Source: Spirochaetales bacterium (lineage in GTDB: Bacteria > Spirochaetota > Spirochaetia > SZUA-6). Taken from it: 30,689 bases of DNA. The translations under genes and the position numbers were made by a program. The stretch lies in assembly GCA_003233545.1 (NCBI GenBank), contig QILZ01000144.1, forward strand, positions 1 to 30,689, given 5' to 3'. This document shows, one piece after another, positions 1 through 8,737 of this stretch (position 1 is the first letter of the stretch; every line of letters starts with the position of its first letter). Under the pieces are notes generated by a model. That model was not told the DNA's origin. It saw nothing but the letters and a program-made list of their open reading frames with translations, and did not search any database.

Positions 1-685
1 ACCGGAAAAGGGTGGGTTTCATCAATCCGCCGCCTGTTTTTACAGCTCCTTCGCTGTACTTTGAGAAAACAAAGAACAATAGAATCAGTACGAGGGGAAC
101 AAGAACCCATGCATAGGATAAAAGCGGCTTAAACTTTCCCGTATCGGAAACGAGGATAATAATAATTTCGGTAAATACGAAAAGTATTACGGAAGCGGCA
201 AGAATAGACGGATGCGGATAAATGGTAATTCTGAAATGCGCCTGCCGCCAGAAAACGAGAAGCAAGAAAATCGAATTTATACCGATCTCGACTAATACGA
301 AGCTCTTATAACGCAATGCCATAAAGTTCAGCAGCCATGTAATCAAAAAGGGAACGAGAGAAGGGTAAAAATCCTTATCAAAATTAAAAAAGAGAAAATC
401 ACTTATAATACCCTGGGATATAACCTGGTCCGCACGAAAAATGAGAAAAGAAAAAACTCTGATTATAAAAGGCACGGCAATTATAACAAGAAGAGCAGGT
501 AAAAAACGAAGACCACTCTTTTCGAACCACAGAGCCAGGACAACGGAAAGCAGGAAAGAGACACTTAAAAAACTTATATCGACCTGATCCTTAACCTGGA
601 GGAATATGTTAAAGAGAAGAAAATACAGAACAATATTTCTTAAGACGAATACCGTAAATTTTTTACCTGCACTACAGTCTTCCAA
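1..685 (-). CDS. Membrane protein, N-terminal part (transglutaminase-type partner of MoxR/DUF58), cut by window edge
   Basis: An open frame runs from a TTG at 685 off the left edge (228 codons visible). An in-frame stop at 689-691 limits the start, and a strong GGAGAAAGG Shine-Dalgarno lies about 6 nt upstream of the TTG, so this start is well supported. The visible part is almost entirely hydrophobic, with about six predicted membrane segments, and ends with a GGGLMKPTLF stretch. In many bacteria a MoxR ATPase and a DUF58 protein are followed by a multi-membrane-segment protein with a C-terminal transglutaminase-like domain. Position and topology fit that, but the catalytic domain would lie beyond the window and is not seen. 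The start overlaps the DUF58 gene by 14 nt, implying translational coupling. Confidence 0.7.
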   Translation of the reverse strand, partial: MEDCSAGKKFTVFVLRNIVLYFLLFNIFLQVKDQVDISFLSVSFLLSVVLALWFEKSGLRFLPALLVIIAVPFIIRVFSFLIFRADQVISQGIISDFLFFNFDKDFYPSLVPFLITWLLNFMALRYKSFVLVEIGINSIFLLLVFWRQAHFRITIYPHPSILAASVILFVFTEIIIILVSDTGKFKPLLSYAWVLVPLVLILLFFVFSKYSEGAVKTGGGLMKPTLFR

Positions 686-1979
686 TTTTTACCTTTCTCC
701 CCGGTACTTTACCGTAACGGTTAATATCATCATTCAGTGCAGTTTTAAATACCTCTGCGGTTTTTTCGGGATCATAATGTAATTTCCTGTTATCCGTGCG
801 GAAAATAAAATCCCTTAAGCCTCTTTCCGGAGCTTCCGGCAAAAAAAGATCTTTAAAATAGATATTTAAAGGCCAATTCCGTTCCGTTACGGCTTTAACA
901 TAACCTCCCAGAGCAGACGAACCCGGCGAAGTAAAAACAGCGGCATTCATCTTCTTCCGCGAAGGCAGATTAATTTTATCCGGATTATCGTGCCATACTA
1001 TTCCGGAAAGAAGCGTCAAAATTTCAGTACTTTTCTCAGGATCGATCCTTACCGCTTCTCTCCTATTATTGCATAGAAAGAAAACCTCGAAACCCTTATA
1101 AAGATAATGGAGAATATGGGAACCGCAGGCTTCGACAAGGGAATCCAGATAATCCGGCCGTAATTCTTTCGGCAGGACAGGAGTTAAACCCGAATCGAGA
1201 ATAAGCAGGAATTCCGACTGCGGAGGCGGAGTTTCTTCGCCGATTCTTAAAAACAATTCTCCCGTGTGTGCAAATAATTTCCAGTTTAGTTTTCGGACAT
1301 CATCACCCGGAAAATATTTTCTTACCTCGAGAAGTTCATTGCTTCGTTTTTTATGTGCGGAATACCTGCTGCTGTCCCCTCCGTCTTCGGAATGCTGAAC
1401 CATTACGGGCTTTTCGGAAAGTGCGGGAAATACGATTAAAGACTCAGGAACGGATATTTCCGTTTTAGATTCGGTAAACTTAAGAAAATCTCTGTAAATA
1501 ATAGATGCCGATCTGCTCTTATAAATTCCCCTGTAGAGGACTTTTTCCGAAAGAAACAATTCATTCCTTCCCCTTTTAAGCCCGGTTTTAAAAACAAGCG
1601 GGTTTCTTTCCGGAAAATACATTTTAAAGACAAAAGACACTGTAAAACCGGGGAGCATAAACCCCGGAATTTCAACCTGAAGTCTTATATTCATCTTTTC
1701 ACCGGGGAAAGAACCGTTCGAGGGAAAACTTATGTTTATATTATCCGGTTTCGACAGTACAAAATGCCGTATAAGATTTTTACCGATATGATTACCGATT
1801 AACGAATATACGGATATTATTAAAAATGCACTGCCCCATAACAGAGAGGCAAGATCCATCCTTAAAAACCCCGCCGTAATTATGCCTGCGGATAAAAAGA
1901 AAAAAGCAGTACCTCTCCCGGTAAAGGGGAATACCGGTTTTAAAAGATTCTTAATACCTGATTTTGGAGATTTCAGCAA
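672..1979 (-). CDS. DUF58 family protein (435 aa)
   Basis: The protein has two N-terminal membrane segments (about residues 15-65), then a beta-rich extracytoplasmic stretch and the DUF58 core, recognisable as EVRKYFPGDDVRKLNWKLFA followed by LFLRIGEETPPP and the von Willebrand-like LLILDSG. DUF58 proteins are partners of MoxR-type AAA+ ATPases and are thought to assist assembly or activation of envelope or metalloprotein complexes; the exact client is unknown. The start is TTG at 1979 with AAGGGAG about 7 nt upstream. It overlaps the end of moxR by 29 nt, so the two are probably translated in a coupled way. The order MoxR, DUF58, membrane protein is the usual one for this module. Confidence 0.9.
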   Translation of the reverse strand: MLKSPKSGIKNLLKPVFPFTGRGTAFFFLSAGIITAGFLRMDLASLLWGSAFLIISVYSLIGNHIGKNLIRHFVLSKPDNINISFPSNGSFPGEKMNIRLQVEIPGFMLPGFTVSFVFKMYFPERNPLVFKTGLKRGRNELFLSEKVLYRGIYKSRSASIIYRDFLKFTESKTEISVPESLIVFPALSEKPVMVQHSEDGGDSSRYSAHKKRSNELLEVRKYFPGDDVRKLNWKLFAHTGELFLRIGEETPPPQSEFLLILDSGLTPVLPKELRPDYLDSLVEACGSHILHYLYKGFEVFFLCNNRREAVRIDPEKSTEILTLLSGIVWHDNPDKINLPSRKKMNAAVFTSPGSSALGGYVKAVTERNWPLNIYFKDLFLPEAPERGLRDFIFRTDNRKLHYDPEKTAEVFKTALNDDINRYGKVPGRKVKIGRL

Positions 1980-2955
1980 GTGCTATCTCCCTTATTAATT
2001 TATGCGAATCGATCTTTATATCCTTAAGCCTGAGCCTGTGGCTCATTACAAGAGGGGCAAGGTCTATAATATCCTGGTCTATCACATAACTTCTCCCCTT
2101 TATAAGGGCATATGCCTTTGCAATTCTGACCAGCATCAGGCTTCCGCGGGGTGATACTCCCAATTCTATCCCCCTGTGCCTGCGTGTGGAAACTGCAATA
2201 TCCACGGAAACTTTTAAAAGCCTCTCATCGCAGAATACCAGTTCGGAAGCAGTTTTACGTGCATTTAGAATTTCCTTTTTGGAGCAGACGGGCTTAACTT
2301 TAGGCAGAATCGTGAAAGAAGGATTATCTCTGACAATTTCGTATTCGTATGCCGCATCGGGATAACCTATTTCCACACGCATAATAAAACGGTCAAGCTG
2401 GGCAAGAGGAAGCGAGTAAGTACCCTCCGTTTCCACAGGATTCTGTGTTGCTATAACAAAAAACAGCGGATCCATGAGATATGTCTTATTCCCTACGGTT
2501 ACCTGGTTCTCCGCCATTACCTCCAATAGTGCAGACTGCACTTTCGGTGTCGTTCTGTTTATCTCATCGGCCAATACTATATTCGCAAAAACAGGTCCTT
2601 TCTCGAAAGTAAACTTACGGTTTTCAGGATTAAATATGTCCACACCGGTAATATCATAGGGCAGAAGGTCGGGTGTAAACTGTATTCGTTTAAACTGAAC
2701 AGCAGCACTGCTTTTGTCTGTTTTTGCAATAGAACGGGCCATTGTTTTGGCAATTGTTGTCTTTCCGAGACCCGGAACATCATCTATCAATATATGACCG
2801 CCTGCAAATAACGTGCTTACAAGATATTCCAGTACCTCGTGTTTCCCCCTTATTACTGTTTCCAGGTTATTTATAAGCCGGAGGGATACCGAGTACGAAT
2901 CCTCGAATTCTTTTTTTGTCTTTACTTGTTCTTCTCTTATTAAAACGGCAGCCAT
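1951..2955 (-). CDS. MoxR-type AAA+ ATPase (334 aa)
   Basis: A cytoplasmic AAA+ ATPase of the MoxR/RavA branch. Visible motifs are Walker A (VPGLGKTT, near residue 60), Walker B (VLADEINR with TTPKVQSALLEVMAE, near 130), sensor 1 (FFVIATQNPVETEGTY) and the arginine-finger region LPLAQLDRF. The C-terminal helical lid includes SPRGSLMLVRIAKAYA. Length is normal for the family. ATG at 2955 is the only acceptable start downstream of an in-frame stop, although no clear Shine-Dalgarno precedes it. It is the first gene of the MoxR-DUF58-membrane protein module, and the DUF58 start lies inside its 3' end. Confidence 0.93.
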   Translation of the reverse strand: MAAVLIREEQVKTKKEFEDSYSVSLRLINNLETVIRGKHEVLEYLVSTLFAGGHILIDDVPGLGKTTIAKTMARSIAKTDKSSAAVQFKRIQFTPDLLPYDITGVDIFNPENRKFTFEKGPVFANIVLADEINRTTPKVQSALLEVMAENQVTVGNKTYLMDPLFFVIATQNPVETEGTYSLPLAQLDRFIMRVEIGYPDAAYEYEIVRDNPSFTILPKVKPVCSKKEILNARKTASELVFCDERLLKVSVDIAVSTRRHRGIELGVSPRGSLMLVRIAKAYALIKGRSYVIDQDIIDLAPLVMSHRLRLKDIKIDSHKLIREIALAEISKIRY

Positions 2956-3049
2956 ACTGTAATGAAATTCTATCAGTTTGCAGGGGAAGATGCAATCTGA
3001 TTAAGTAACTATTTTTACCGTACTTCCTGATACGATATAAGGCTTAAGA

Positions 3050-3529
3050 TTAATCTTTCAGGTAAGGGTAAAAGCTAAGAATCGTTGCTTTAAGCTCTGA
3101 AGTCAGGAATGAAAGGCGGTCGAGATTAAATGGAAAGGTATACGCAACAAGTCTTCTTAGAATATACTGATTTTTGTCCTTAAGAAGACCCTTAGGGTAA
3201 AAGCCCGAAACTAAAAGCCGGTCCTTTATAAAGGGCACGAGATATCTTCGCACATGAACGGTAAAAGACTCGAGCTCCTTTACGCCGCTGTAAACCAGGG
3301 GAATATCCTCGGGATATATCCTGTTAAGGGATACAAGCCCTCTTATTTCACGGATGGTTTTCGAATCTATCGGCAGATCATCTATCAGAATGGAAAACCA
3401 CGTCCTGTCAAAATGATCTTCGAATACTTCACGTATCTCTTTAATCCGGGCTGCTATTTCTTTTTCTCTAAAGGAGAAACGTTTTAATCTTTCCATAGTT
3501 TTAAATGAATTTACATGTTCATAAAACAT
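3050..3529 (-). CDS. Hypothetical protein (159 aa)
   Basis: A soluble, charged protein with no signal peptide or membrane segment. The N-terminal half is rich in Lys/Arg/Glu and probably helical (FSFREKEIAARIKEIREVF); the C-terminal half is hydrophobic-aromatic (GFYPKGLL, LVAYTFPFNLDRLSF). I do not recognise a family. It is co-directional with moxR (94-nt gap) and divergent from the cation transporter, so it may lead the moxR transcript. ATG at 3529 has only a weak upstream purine run (AAGAG); an internal ATG at residue 12 is an alternative. Confidence 0.65.
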   Translation of the reverse strand: MFYEHVNSFKTMERLKRFSFREKEIAARIKEIREVFEDHFDRTWFSILIDDLPIDSKTIREIRGLVSLNRIYPEDIPLVYSGVKELESFTVHVRRYLVPFIKDRLLVSGFYPKGLLKDKNQYILRRLVAYTFPFNLDRLSFLTSELKATILSFYPYLKD

Positions 3530-3543
3530 TTTTAATACTCTTA

Positions 3544-3573
3544 TTGGATATTTCGGCAGATTGCATATATACT
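3544..3573 (+). promoter_or_regulatory. Possible sigma70 promoter of the cation transporter gene
   Basis: TTGGAT at 3544-3549 and TATACT at 3568-3573 are separated by 18 bp, giving a leader of about 35 nt before ATG 3615. The region is A+T-rich and lies in a divergent intergenic gap, so chance matches are likely; this is a tentative call. Confidence 0.35.
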
Positions 3574-3614
3574 TTTATACAATTGTTATTTTCTGTAATA
3601 AAAATGGAACCCGA

Positions 3615-4541
3615 ATGAAAAAACAGGCAGATTTATATCAAATAACTTCAACGGAAAGGTTTTTACGGATTCGGAAAGTAACTCTGATCGGTTCCGTTTT
3701 AAACCTCTTTTTAAGCATACTTAAAATTGCGGCGGGAATCATGGGCAGAAGCCGGGCACTTATTGCCGACGGCATTCATTCTCTGTCGGACTTTTCCACT
3801 GATATTGCAGTGATTGTAGGTGCATCCGCAGCAAGTAAGCCGCAGGATAAAACACACGACTACGGTCACGGAAAATACGAAACACTTTCCGCTCTTCTAA
3901 TTGGTATTACCCTCGGACTAATCAGCATAGAAATAATAAAAAGCGGAGTGGAAACGATTATCCGCGCTTTACAAGGCGCATTACTTCCCAAGCCTGATAT
4001 TTATACCATATTTATTGCACTGTTCTCGATTATTTCAAAAGAAATTCTCTACAGATACACTATAAAAAAGGGTAGAATTCTTAACAGTTCCGCACTCAAA
4101 GCCAATGCCATGCATCACAGAACGGATGCTTTTTCATCCATAGCCACTACGCTGGGAATTACAGGAGCTGTTTTCCTGGGAAAACACTGGACACTGCTGG
4201 ATCCGGTTGCAGCATTATTTGTGGGTGCCCTGATAATTATAGCCGCTGTTCAGATTATAGTACAGGCGGTAAATGAGCTTATGGAATCATCACTATGCGA
4301 GGAAAGCGAAGGGGAAATACTTAAAATCATCCGGACGGTTAACGGAGTCCATGAACCGCACAAATTGCGGACACGCAGAATTGGTAACCTGGTAGCTATC
4401 GATGTTCACATCCGTATCAATAAAGATCTGACCATAGAAAAGGGACACGGCCTGGCAAGCATAGTCGAAAAGGCATTAAGAAAAAGATTCGGCGACAACA
4501 CAATTGTCAGTGTACACATGGAACCTTACAGTATCGATTAG
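3615..4541 (+). CDS. Cation diffusion facilitator (CDF) family metal transporter (308 aa)
   Basis: An inner-membrane divalent metal/proton antiporter. The CDF signature is clear: the first metal-site motif ALIADGIHSLSDF in TM2 (D52, H55, D59), the following DYGHGKYETL loop, and the second site AMHHRTDAFSS in TM5. About six membrane segments are followed by a cytoplasmic C-terminal metal-binding domain (VNGVHEPHKLRTRRIGN to TIVSVHMEP). The frame is open upstream to 3561, but ATG 3615 (MKKQADLYQ) gives the length and N-terminus expected for the family and has a weak GGAA upstream. The metal (zinc, iron or manganese) cannot be decided by eye. It stands alone between divergent and convergent neighbours. 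Confidence 0.92.
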   Translation: MKKQADLYQITSTERFLRIRKVTLIGSVLNLFLSILKIAAGIMGRSRALIADGIHSLSDFSTDIAVIVGASAASKPQDKTHDYGHGKYETLSALLIGITLGLISIEIIKSGVETIIRALQGALLPKPDIYTIFIALFSIISKEILYRYTIKKGRILNSSALKANAMHHRTDAFSSIATTLGITGAVFLGKHWTLLDPVAALFVGALIIIAAVQIIVQAVNELMESSLCEESEGEILKIIRTVNGVHEPHKLRTRRIGNLVAIDVHIRINKDLTIEKGHGLASIVEKALRKRFGDNTIVSVHMEPYSID

Positions 4542-4563
4542 CCGGCAGCAGAAAATAAAATGT

Positions 4564-5283
4564 TTATTCAAATATAAGGTCTCCGAAATATTCGGGTCTG
4601 TGGAAATCGGGTTTTTCCGTTAATATTCTATTCCAGGACAAAAAATGAGGTGTACTTAATTTATCCCCGCATTTATAGAAATTGGCACGAAAATGACCGG
4701 TATTTGTCCCGTAAGCGGACGAATGTCCTTCGGAAATATATTTTTTAAGTAAATGCATCTCTTTAAAAAACGTAAAGGGAATATAAACGGAGAGCTGCCA
4801 TGTAACGGAGCCCTTTTTCTCCGAAAAAGGCTCTCTGCCCCGGGAGGGAAAACGCAGTATTTTTTCTATACGCAAAGGTTCTATCCATTCCCTGTTTTCA
4901 CGGGAAGAACCGTATCCGACTAATGCTGTTCCTATGCAGTTAAATTCAAAATTATAGTAATGCTTCCCATCTTCCGAAAAGAAGAATTCAACACAACTGT
5001 CTTCATATACAGGTCCGTTTGTTTTATTATTTACAGCCCGGATAGAATTCCCGGAAACCATATACCGCAGCATAAGTCCGTCAGCTATCCTTGCGATTTT
5101 AAAGAACACACAGGGTTTATAGGAATACAGTGCCCAGCATACCTCACCGATACGATATGTTTCGGGAACTCTTCCCAGTACCCCGGAAATAACTCCCTCC
5201 GATATAACGTGTCCGCCTGTTTCCGCATCGATACTTTTAATATCTATATTACGGACCTTTGCCGATTTACGATTACCCTTCAT
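4564..5283 (-). CDS. CBM9-like (carbohydrate-binding family 9) protein (239 aa)
   Basis: The whole protein resembles the CBM9-like fold found both in xylanases and as free-standing proteins. The motif YEDSCVEFFFS is followed by YYNFEFNCIGTALVGYG and a C-terminal RANFYKCGDKLSTPHFLSW with FHRPEYFGDLIFE. There is no signal peptide, so the product appears cytoplasmic, which is odd for a sugar-binding module. It begins 12 nt after the panB stop on the same strand and is probably the last gene of the liv-panB transcript. No good Shine-Dalgarno precedes ATG 5283, so coupling to panB is likely. Its ligand is unknown. Confidence 0.75.
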   Translation of the reverse strand: MKGNRKSAKVRNIDIKSIDAETGGHVISEGVISGVLGRVPETYRIGEVCWALYSYKPCVFFKIARIADGLMLRYMVSGNSIRAVNNKTNGPVYEDSCVEFFFSEDGKHYYNFEFNCIGTALVGYGSSRENREWIEPLRIEKILRFPSRGREPFSEKKGSVTWQLSVYIPFTFFKEMHLLKKYISEGHSSAYGTNTGHFRANFYKCGDKLSTPHFLSWNRILTEKPDFHRPEYFGDLIFE

Positions 5284-5295
5284 AAATTAAGAAGT

Positions 5296-6165
5296 TTAAT
5301 CCACACCGAGCTGCTTCCTGAGTTCGAAAGCAACCTCTTTTTTCATATTAAATGAATGTTCGGTTCCCGGGAAACGGGATTCCCGGACATCACCGATAAA
5401 TTCTTTTACGGCGTTAAGCTGAGTTGTATAGGTATCCGCATAGATTTTTACAAATTTAGGTGTAAACCGCTTAAAAAGACCTACCATATCGTGCAGTACA
5501 AGTACCTGTCCGTCGCAGTAAAGACCTCCCCCTATTCCCACAGTCGGAACAGAGACCTTCTCCGTAATAATAGCGGCAAGCTGCTGAGGAATAGCCTCCA
5601 ATATAAGGGCGAATACGCCTGCGCCTTCTAAAGCCATGGCATCGTCGAATACCTTTTTTGCCCTGTCCAGTGATTTACCCTGAACCTTAAAACCGCCCAG
5701 AATTCCTGCTGTCTGAGGGGTTAAACCGATATGCCCGAAAACAGGAATTCCCGCTTTTACGATCGCCTCGACTTTATCAGCCATTTCCTGTCCGCCTTCG
5801 AGCTTAACAGAATCTGCACCTCCGTCCTTGTAAAGAATTCCTGCATTTGTGATCGCCTGTTCAACGGAAATATTATAAGACATAAAAGGCATATCCCCGA
5901 CTACATGTGCACGTTTTACCGCCCGCATTACAGCCTTTGTATGCTGAAGCATTTCATCCATTGTAACCGGAACAGTGTCGCTGTATCCGAGCTCCACCAT
6001 ACCCAGCGAATCTCCGACAAGTACGATATCTATACCCGCTTCATCCACGATAAGTCCCTGAGGAAAGGAATAAGCGGTTATCATCGTAATCTTTTTACCC
6101 TCTTTTTTCATCTTCTTAAGATCGGCAATCATTAATTTTTTTATTTCTTCCGAACCGGAACCCAT
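5296..6165 (-). CDS. panB: 3-methyl-2-oxobutanoate hydroxymethyltransferase (ketopantoate hydroxymethyltransferase)
   Basis: It transfers a hydroxymethyl group from methylene-tetrahydrofolate to 2-oxoisovalerate, giving ketopantoate, the first committed step of pantothenate and CoA synthesis; cytoplasmic. Family motifs are MITAYSFPQ, VLVGDSLGMVELGYSDTVPVT (metal-site Asp in VGDS), GDMPFMSY (second Asp), VKLEGG, GIPVFGHIGLTPQ and the catalytic Glu in LILEAIPQQ. Length 289 aa fits the family. Start ATG 6165 is preceded by GAGGAGGG at 4-5 nt, a very strong site, and overlaps the end of livM by 50 nt. No panC or panD is in the window. The substrate derives from valine metabolism, which may explain the link to a Liv-type transporter. 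Confidence 0.96.
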   Translation of the reverse strand: MGSGSEEIKKLMIADLKKMKKEGKKITMITAYSFPQGLIVDEAGIDIVLVGDSLGMVELGYSDTVPVTMDEMLQHTKAVMRAVKRAHVVGDMPFMSYNISVEQAITNAGILYKDGGADSVKLEGGQEMADKVEAIVKAGIPVFGHIGLTPQTAGILGGFKVQGKSLDRAKKVFDDAMALEGAGVFALILEAIPQQLAAIITEKVSVPTVGIGGGLYCDGQVLVLHDMVGLFKRFTPKFVKIYADTYTTQLNAVKEFIGDVRESRFPGTEHSFNMKKEVAFELRKQLGVD

Positions 6166-7027
6166 TTTTCCCTCCTCTCTCTATTTTATACACAAACTCC
6201 CTTGTAATAAAGCCCTTAGGCTTTAAAACAAGGACAAGAATTAAAAGCGCCCCGTATATGACAATTCTCCAGGATGCAATTGCAGGCGGAAACAACAGCG
6301 GAACACCGTACAGAACGGGCGCCGCAGCCACGACCCCCCATTGCGTCGTATAACCGCCGACAAAAATCACCGTCATAAAGATACCGATAAGACTAAAGGT
6401 AAAGTAATCGAGATTAAAGCTCTTATATATAAATCCGTAAAGGACTCCGCACCCGCCTGCAATTGTGCTGCTGAAGGTCTGGAGCAGTATTCCCATCTTT
6501 TTAACATCAACCCCGAAAGACCGCGCAAGGTCTTTATCCACAAAAATAGCTGACGCCGCCCGTCCCAGCCTCGAATGGTCGAACCTGTATATAAGAAAAC
6601 CCACAATAAGAACGAGAAAATAGAGAATTATAAGAATAGCCCACCTGTGCAGAGAAGGATTACCGAACAGCGAAGGAATCCCGAACAGGCCTAATGTACC
6701 CCCGACAGCTTTAGTATTCTCGACTACTGTCCGTGTAATATAGATAAAGGTAAAACCTACTATTACAACGGCAAAAGTGGGCGCATCGCCCATAAAGAGA
6801 GAGATAATAAAACCTACGATTCCGCCTGTAATAAAGCCTGTTATAATTGCAATTCCTAACGGCACATGCAGACTCATTACCATATACCCGGCGAAGTAAC
6901 CGGATATTGCCATATTCGCTACAGTCAAAAAGTGAAGATGTGCAACTCTGTACGGGAGGTAAAGCGCCCAGCTCATCAGTATATAAACAGCGGTGATCGA
7001 TAAAAAATAGTACATCGGTAAAGACAC
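6116..7027 (-). CDS. livM: Branched-chain amino acid-type ABC transporter permease, LivM family (303 aa)
   Basis: An integral membrane permease with about eight hydrophobic segments. LivM features include the N-terminal VANMAISGYFAGYM, the coupling-loop motif SRLGRAASAIFVDKDLARSFGVDVKKMGILLQTFSSTIAG, and a C-terminal LVLKPKGFI. The start is GTG 7027 with AGGAGG about 8 nt upstream, giving MSLPMYYF. The C-terminal 17 codons lie inside the panB 5' end. It pairs with the LivH gene 12 nt upstream and with LivF/LivG to form the importer. The helix preceding the coupling loop diverges from typical BCAA permeases, so leucine, isoleucine or valine as substrate is not certain. Confidence 0.9.
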   Translation of the reverse strand: MSLPMYYFLSITAVYILMSWALYLPYRVAHLHFLTVANMAISGYFAGYMVMSLHVPLGIAIITGFITGGIVGFIISLFMGDAPTFAVVIVGFTFIYITRTVVENTKAVGGTLGLFGIPSLFGNPSLHRWAILIILYFLVLIVGFLIYRFDHSRLGRAASAIFVDKDLARSFGVDVKKMGILLQTFSSTIAGGCGVLYGFIYKSFNLDYFTFSLIGIFMTVIFVGGYTTQWGVVAAAPVLYGVPLLFPPAIASWRIVIYGALLILVLVLKPKGFITREFVYKIERGGKNGFRFGRNKKINDCRS

Positions 7028-7039
7028 TTAAGAATCCTC

Positions 7040-7924
7040 CTATAGTTTCATTCCAAAAAGTCCCTTCGGCTTAAAGAGTATAACAACAAGCATAACAACA
7101 AATGCAATCGCATTTGCCCAGGACCCGGATATATATCCCTGTACTACAGCCTCGAGAATGCCGAGAAGCAGTCCGACTACAAGCCCCCCTGTCAGATTCC
7201 CTAACCCGGCAATAATGGATACTGCCAGTACCTTGTTTGCAACCTGCTCTCCCATACCCGGCGAGGTTGTTCCGAGAAGAACAGCAAGCAGAATGGCCGT
7301 AACACCTCCGAGTACTCCTGTAACGGCGTAGCTTGCCAATGCGGTTTTAAACAGAGGAAGACCCACAAGTTTAGCACCATTAGGATCCTCGGCAATTGCC
7401 CTGAAAGCCCTCCCCGGTCTTGTCCTGTAGAGAAGCCAGAAAAGCCCGGAAACTGCAATTATCCCGACAACGAGGGTATAAATCTGGCCATTGGAAACGC
7501 TTATGAGACCTATTTCAATTACGGATTTATCACCGACTATATTTTCAGGAAAAGCTATCGGAAGCCCTTCGTTAAAACCATGGGACAGTATATCCGTAAT
7601 AATCATTCCTATTCCAAGGGACAGAACCATCGTCGTATTTATATCGACCCCTTCCCGTTTTTTCATAACCTTCTGGAACAGAGGCGCGGAAATGAGATTC
7701 ATAATGATTGCAGATCCGACTGCCGCTGCGATGGCAAGGATAATACTGTTATTTGTAAATTTCATGACCATCCATGCAATATACATGGAAAAAACAACAA
7801 CCTGGGGATATGAAAAATGAATAATCATGGCAACGATGAGCAGCAGATTAAAACCTGTTACAAGAAGAACATAAATACTTCCCAGTGAAAGCCCGTTTAT
7901 AATCTGTGCAATAAAAACTTCCAT
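7040..7924 (-). CDS. livH: Branched-chain amino acid-type ABC transporter permease, LivH family (294 aa)
   Basis: An inner-membrane permease with the LivH N-terminus QIINGLSLGSIYVLLVTGFNLL, the coupling segment FRAIAEDPNGAKLVGLPLFKTALASYAVTGVLGG, and the C-terminal VVMLVVILFKPKGLFG. The usual LivH stretch following helix 1, typically close to INFAHGEFFMLGAY, is here IIHFSYPQVVVFSMYI, a marked divergence in a normally conserved region. ATG 7924 has GGGG upstream at about 10 nt. It lies between livF (25-nt gap) and livM (12-nt gap) in one operon. Confidence 0.92.
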   Translation of the reverse strand: MEVFIAQIINGLSLGSIYVLLVTGFNLLLIVAMIIHFSYPQVVVFSMYIAWMVMKFTNNSIILAIAAAVGSAIIMNLISAPLFQKVMKKREGVDINTTMVLSLGIGMIITDILSHGFNEGLPIAFPENIVGDKSVIEIGLISVSNGQIYTLVVGIIAVSGLFWLLYRTRPGRAFRAIAEDPNGAKLVGLPLFKTALASYAVTGVLGGVTAILLAVLLGTTSPGMGEQVANKVLAVSIIAGLGNLTGGLVVGLLLGILEAVVQGYISGSWANAIAFVVMLVVILFKPKGLFGMKL

Positions 7925-7949
7925 GTAAAGTTAACCCCGTTTTTAATAA

Positions 7950-8678
7950 TCATACCCCAAGGTATGCATCACGTACTCTTTTATCATTTAAAAGCTCATC
8001 GGATGTGCCTTCCAGTACCAGTCTGCCCGTTTCCAGCACATATCCCCTGTGAGCCGCTTTTAAAGCTTTATTTGCATTTTGTTCGGAAAGGAGAATTGTA
8101 TAACCTTCCCTGTTAAGATTGACCAGGATATCAAATATTTCATTAACAATAATGGGCGCCAGCCCTATGGACGGTTCATCGACCAGAATAAGATCGGGGG
8201 AAGCCATCAAAGCCCTGCCTATAGCGAGCATCTGCCGTTCTCCGCCGCTTAACGTTCGTGCTACCTGATTTTTTCTAATCTTAAGTATCGGAAACCAATC
8301 ATACACGCGGTTTAAGTGCTTTTTTACATTATGCATATTATGATGAGCACCGAGCAGAAGATTATCCAGTACCGACATCGAGGCGAAAACACCCCGCCCT
8401 TCCGGCACAAGACATATGCCGTTTCTTACGTTTTTATCTGCGGAAACTCCCCGGATACTCTTCCCGTTAAAGATTATCTTTCCTGAATCAGGGATGTTGA
8501 TACCCAATATTGTCTCTAAAACCGTGGTTTTGCCTGCTCCGTTTGCACCGATTAAAACAACAATCTCATTTTTTCTGACCTCGAGGTTTATACCTTTTAA
8601 AGCCTTTATGTGGCCATAGGACACGAATAGATTATGCACTTCAAGCATTACACTATTATCCGCTCTACTCTCCTCCAA
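7950..8678 (-). CDS. livF: Branched-chain amino acid-type ABC transporter ATPase, LivF family (242 aa)
   Basis: A cytoplasmic ABC ATPase with Walker A GANGAGKTT, the LivF-typical LVPEGRGVFASMSVLDNLLLGA Q-loop region, an intact signature LSGGERQMLAIGRALM, Walker B LILVDEPSIGLAP, and the switch region ILLSEQNANKAL, where Gln replaces the usual His as is normal for LivF. Start TTG 8678 is preceded by GCGGAGGCG at 5-7 nt; an internal ATG at 8648 (MLEVHNLFVSYG) is an alternative start closer to the usual N-terminus but lacks a good ribosome site. It is followed by livH. Confidence 0.95.
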   Translation of the reverse strand: MEESRADNSVMLEVHNLFVSYGHIKALKGINLEVRKNEIVVLIGANGAGKTTVLETILGINIPDSGKIIFNGKSIRGVSADKNVRNGICLVPEGRGVFASMSVLDNLLLGAHHNMHNVKKHLNRVYDWFPILKIRKNQVARTLSGGERQMLAIGRALMASPDLILVDEPSIGLAPIIVNEIFDILVNLNREGYTILLSEQNANKALKAAHRGYVLETGRLVLEGTSDELLNDKRVRDAYLGV

Positions 8679-8737
8679 AAAACGCCTCCGCTTTAAACTT
8701 ATAGAAACAAACCCTGCAGGACAGTCCGCCGCTTATT

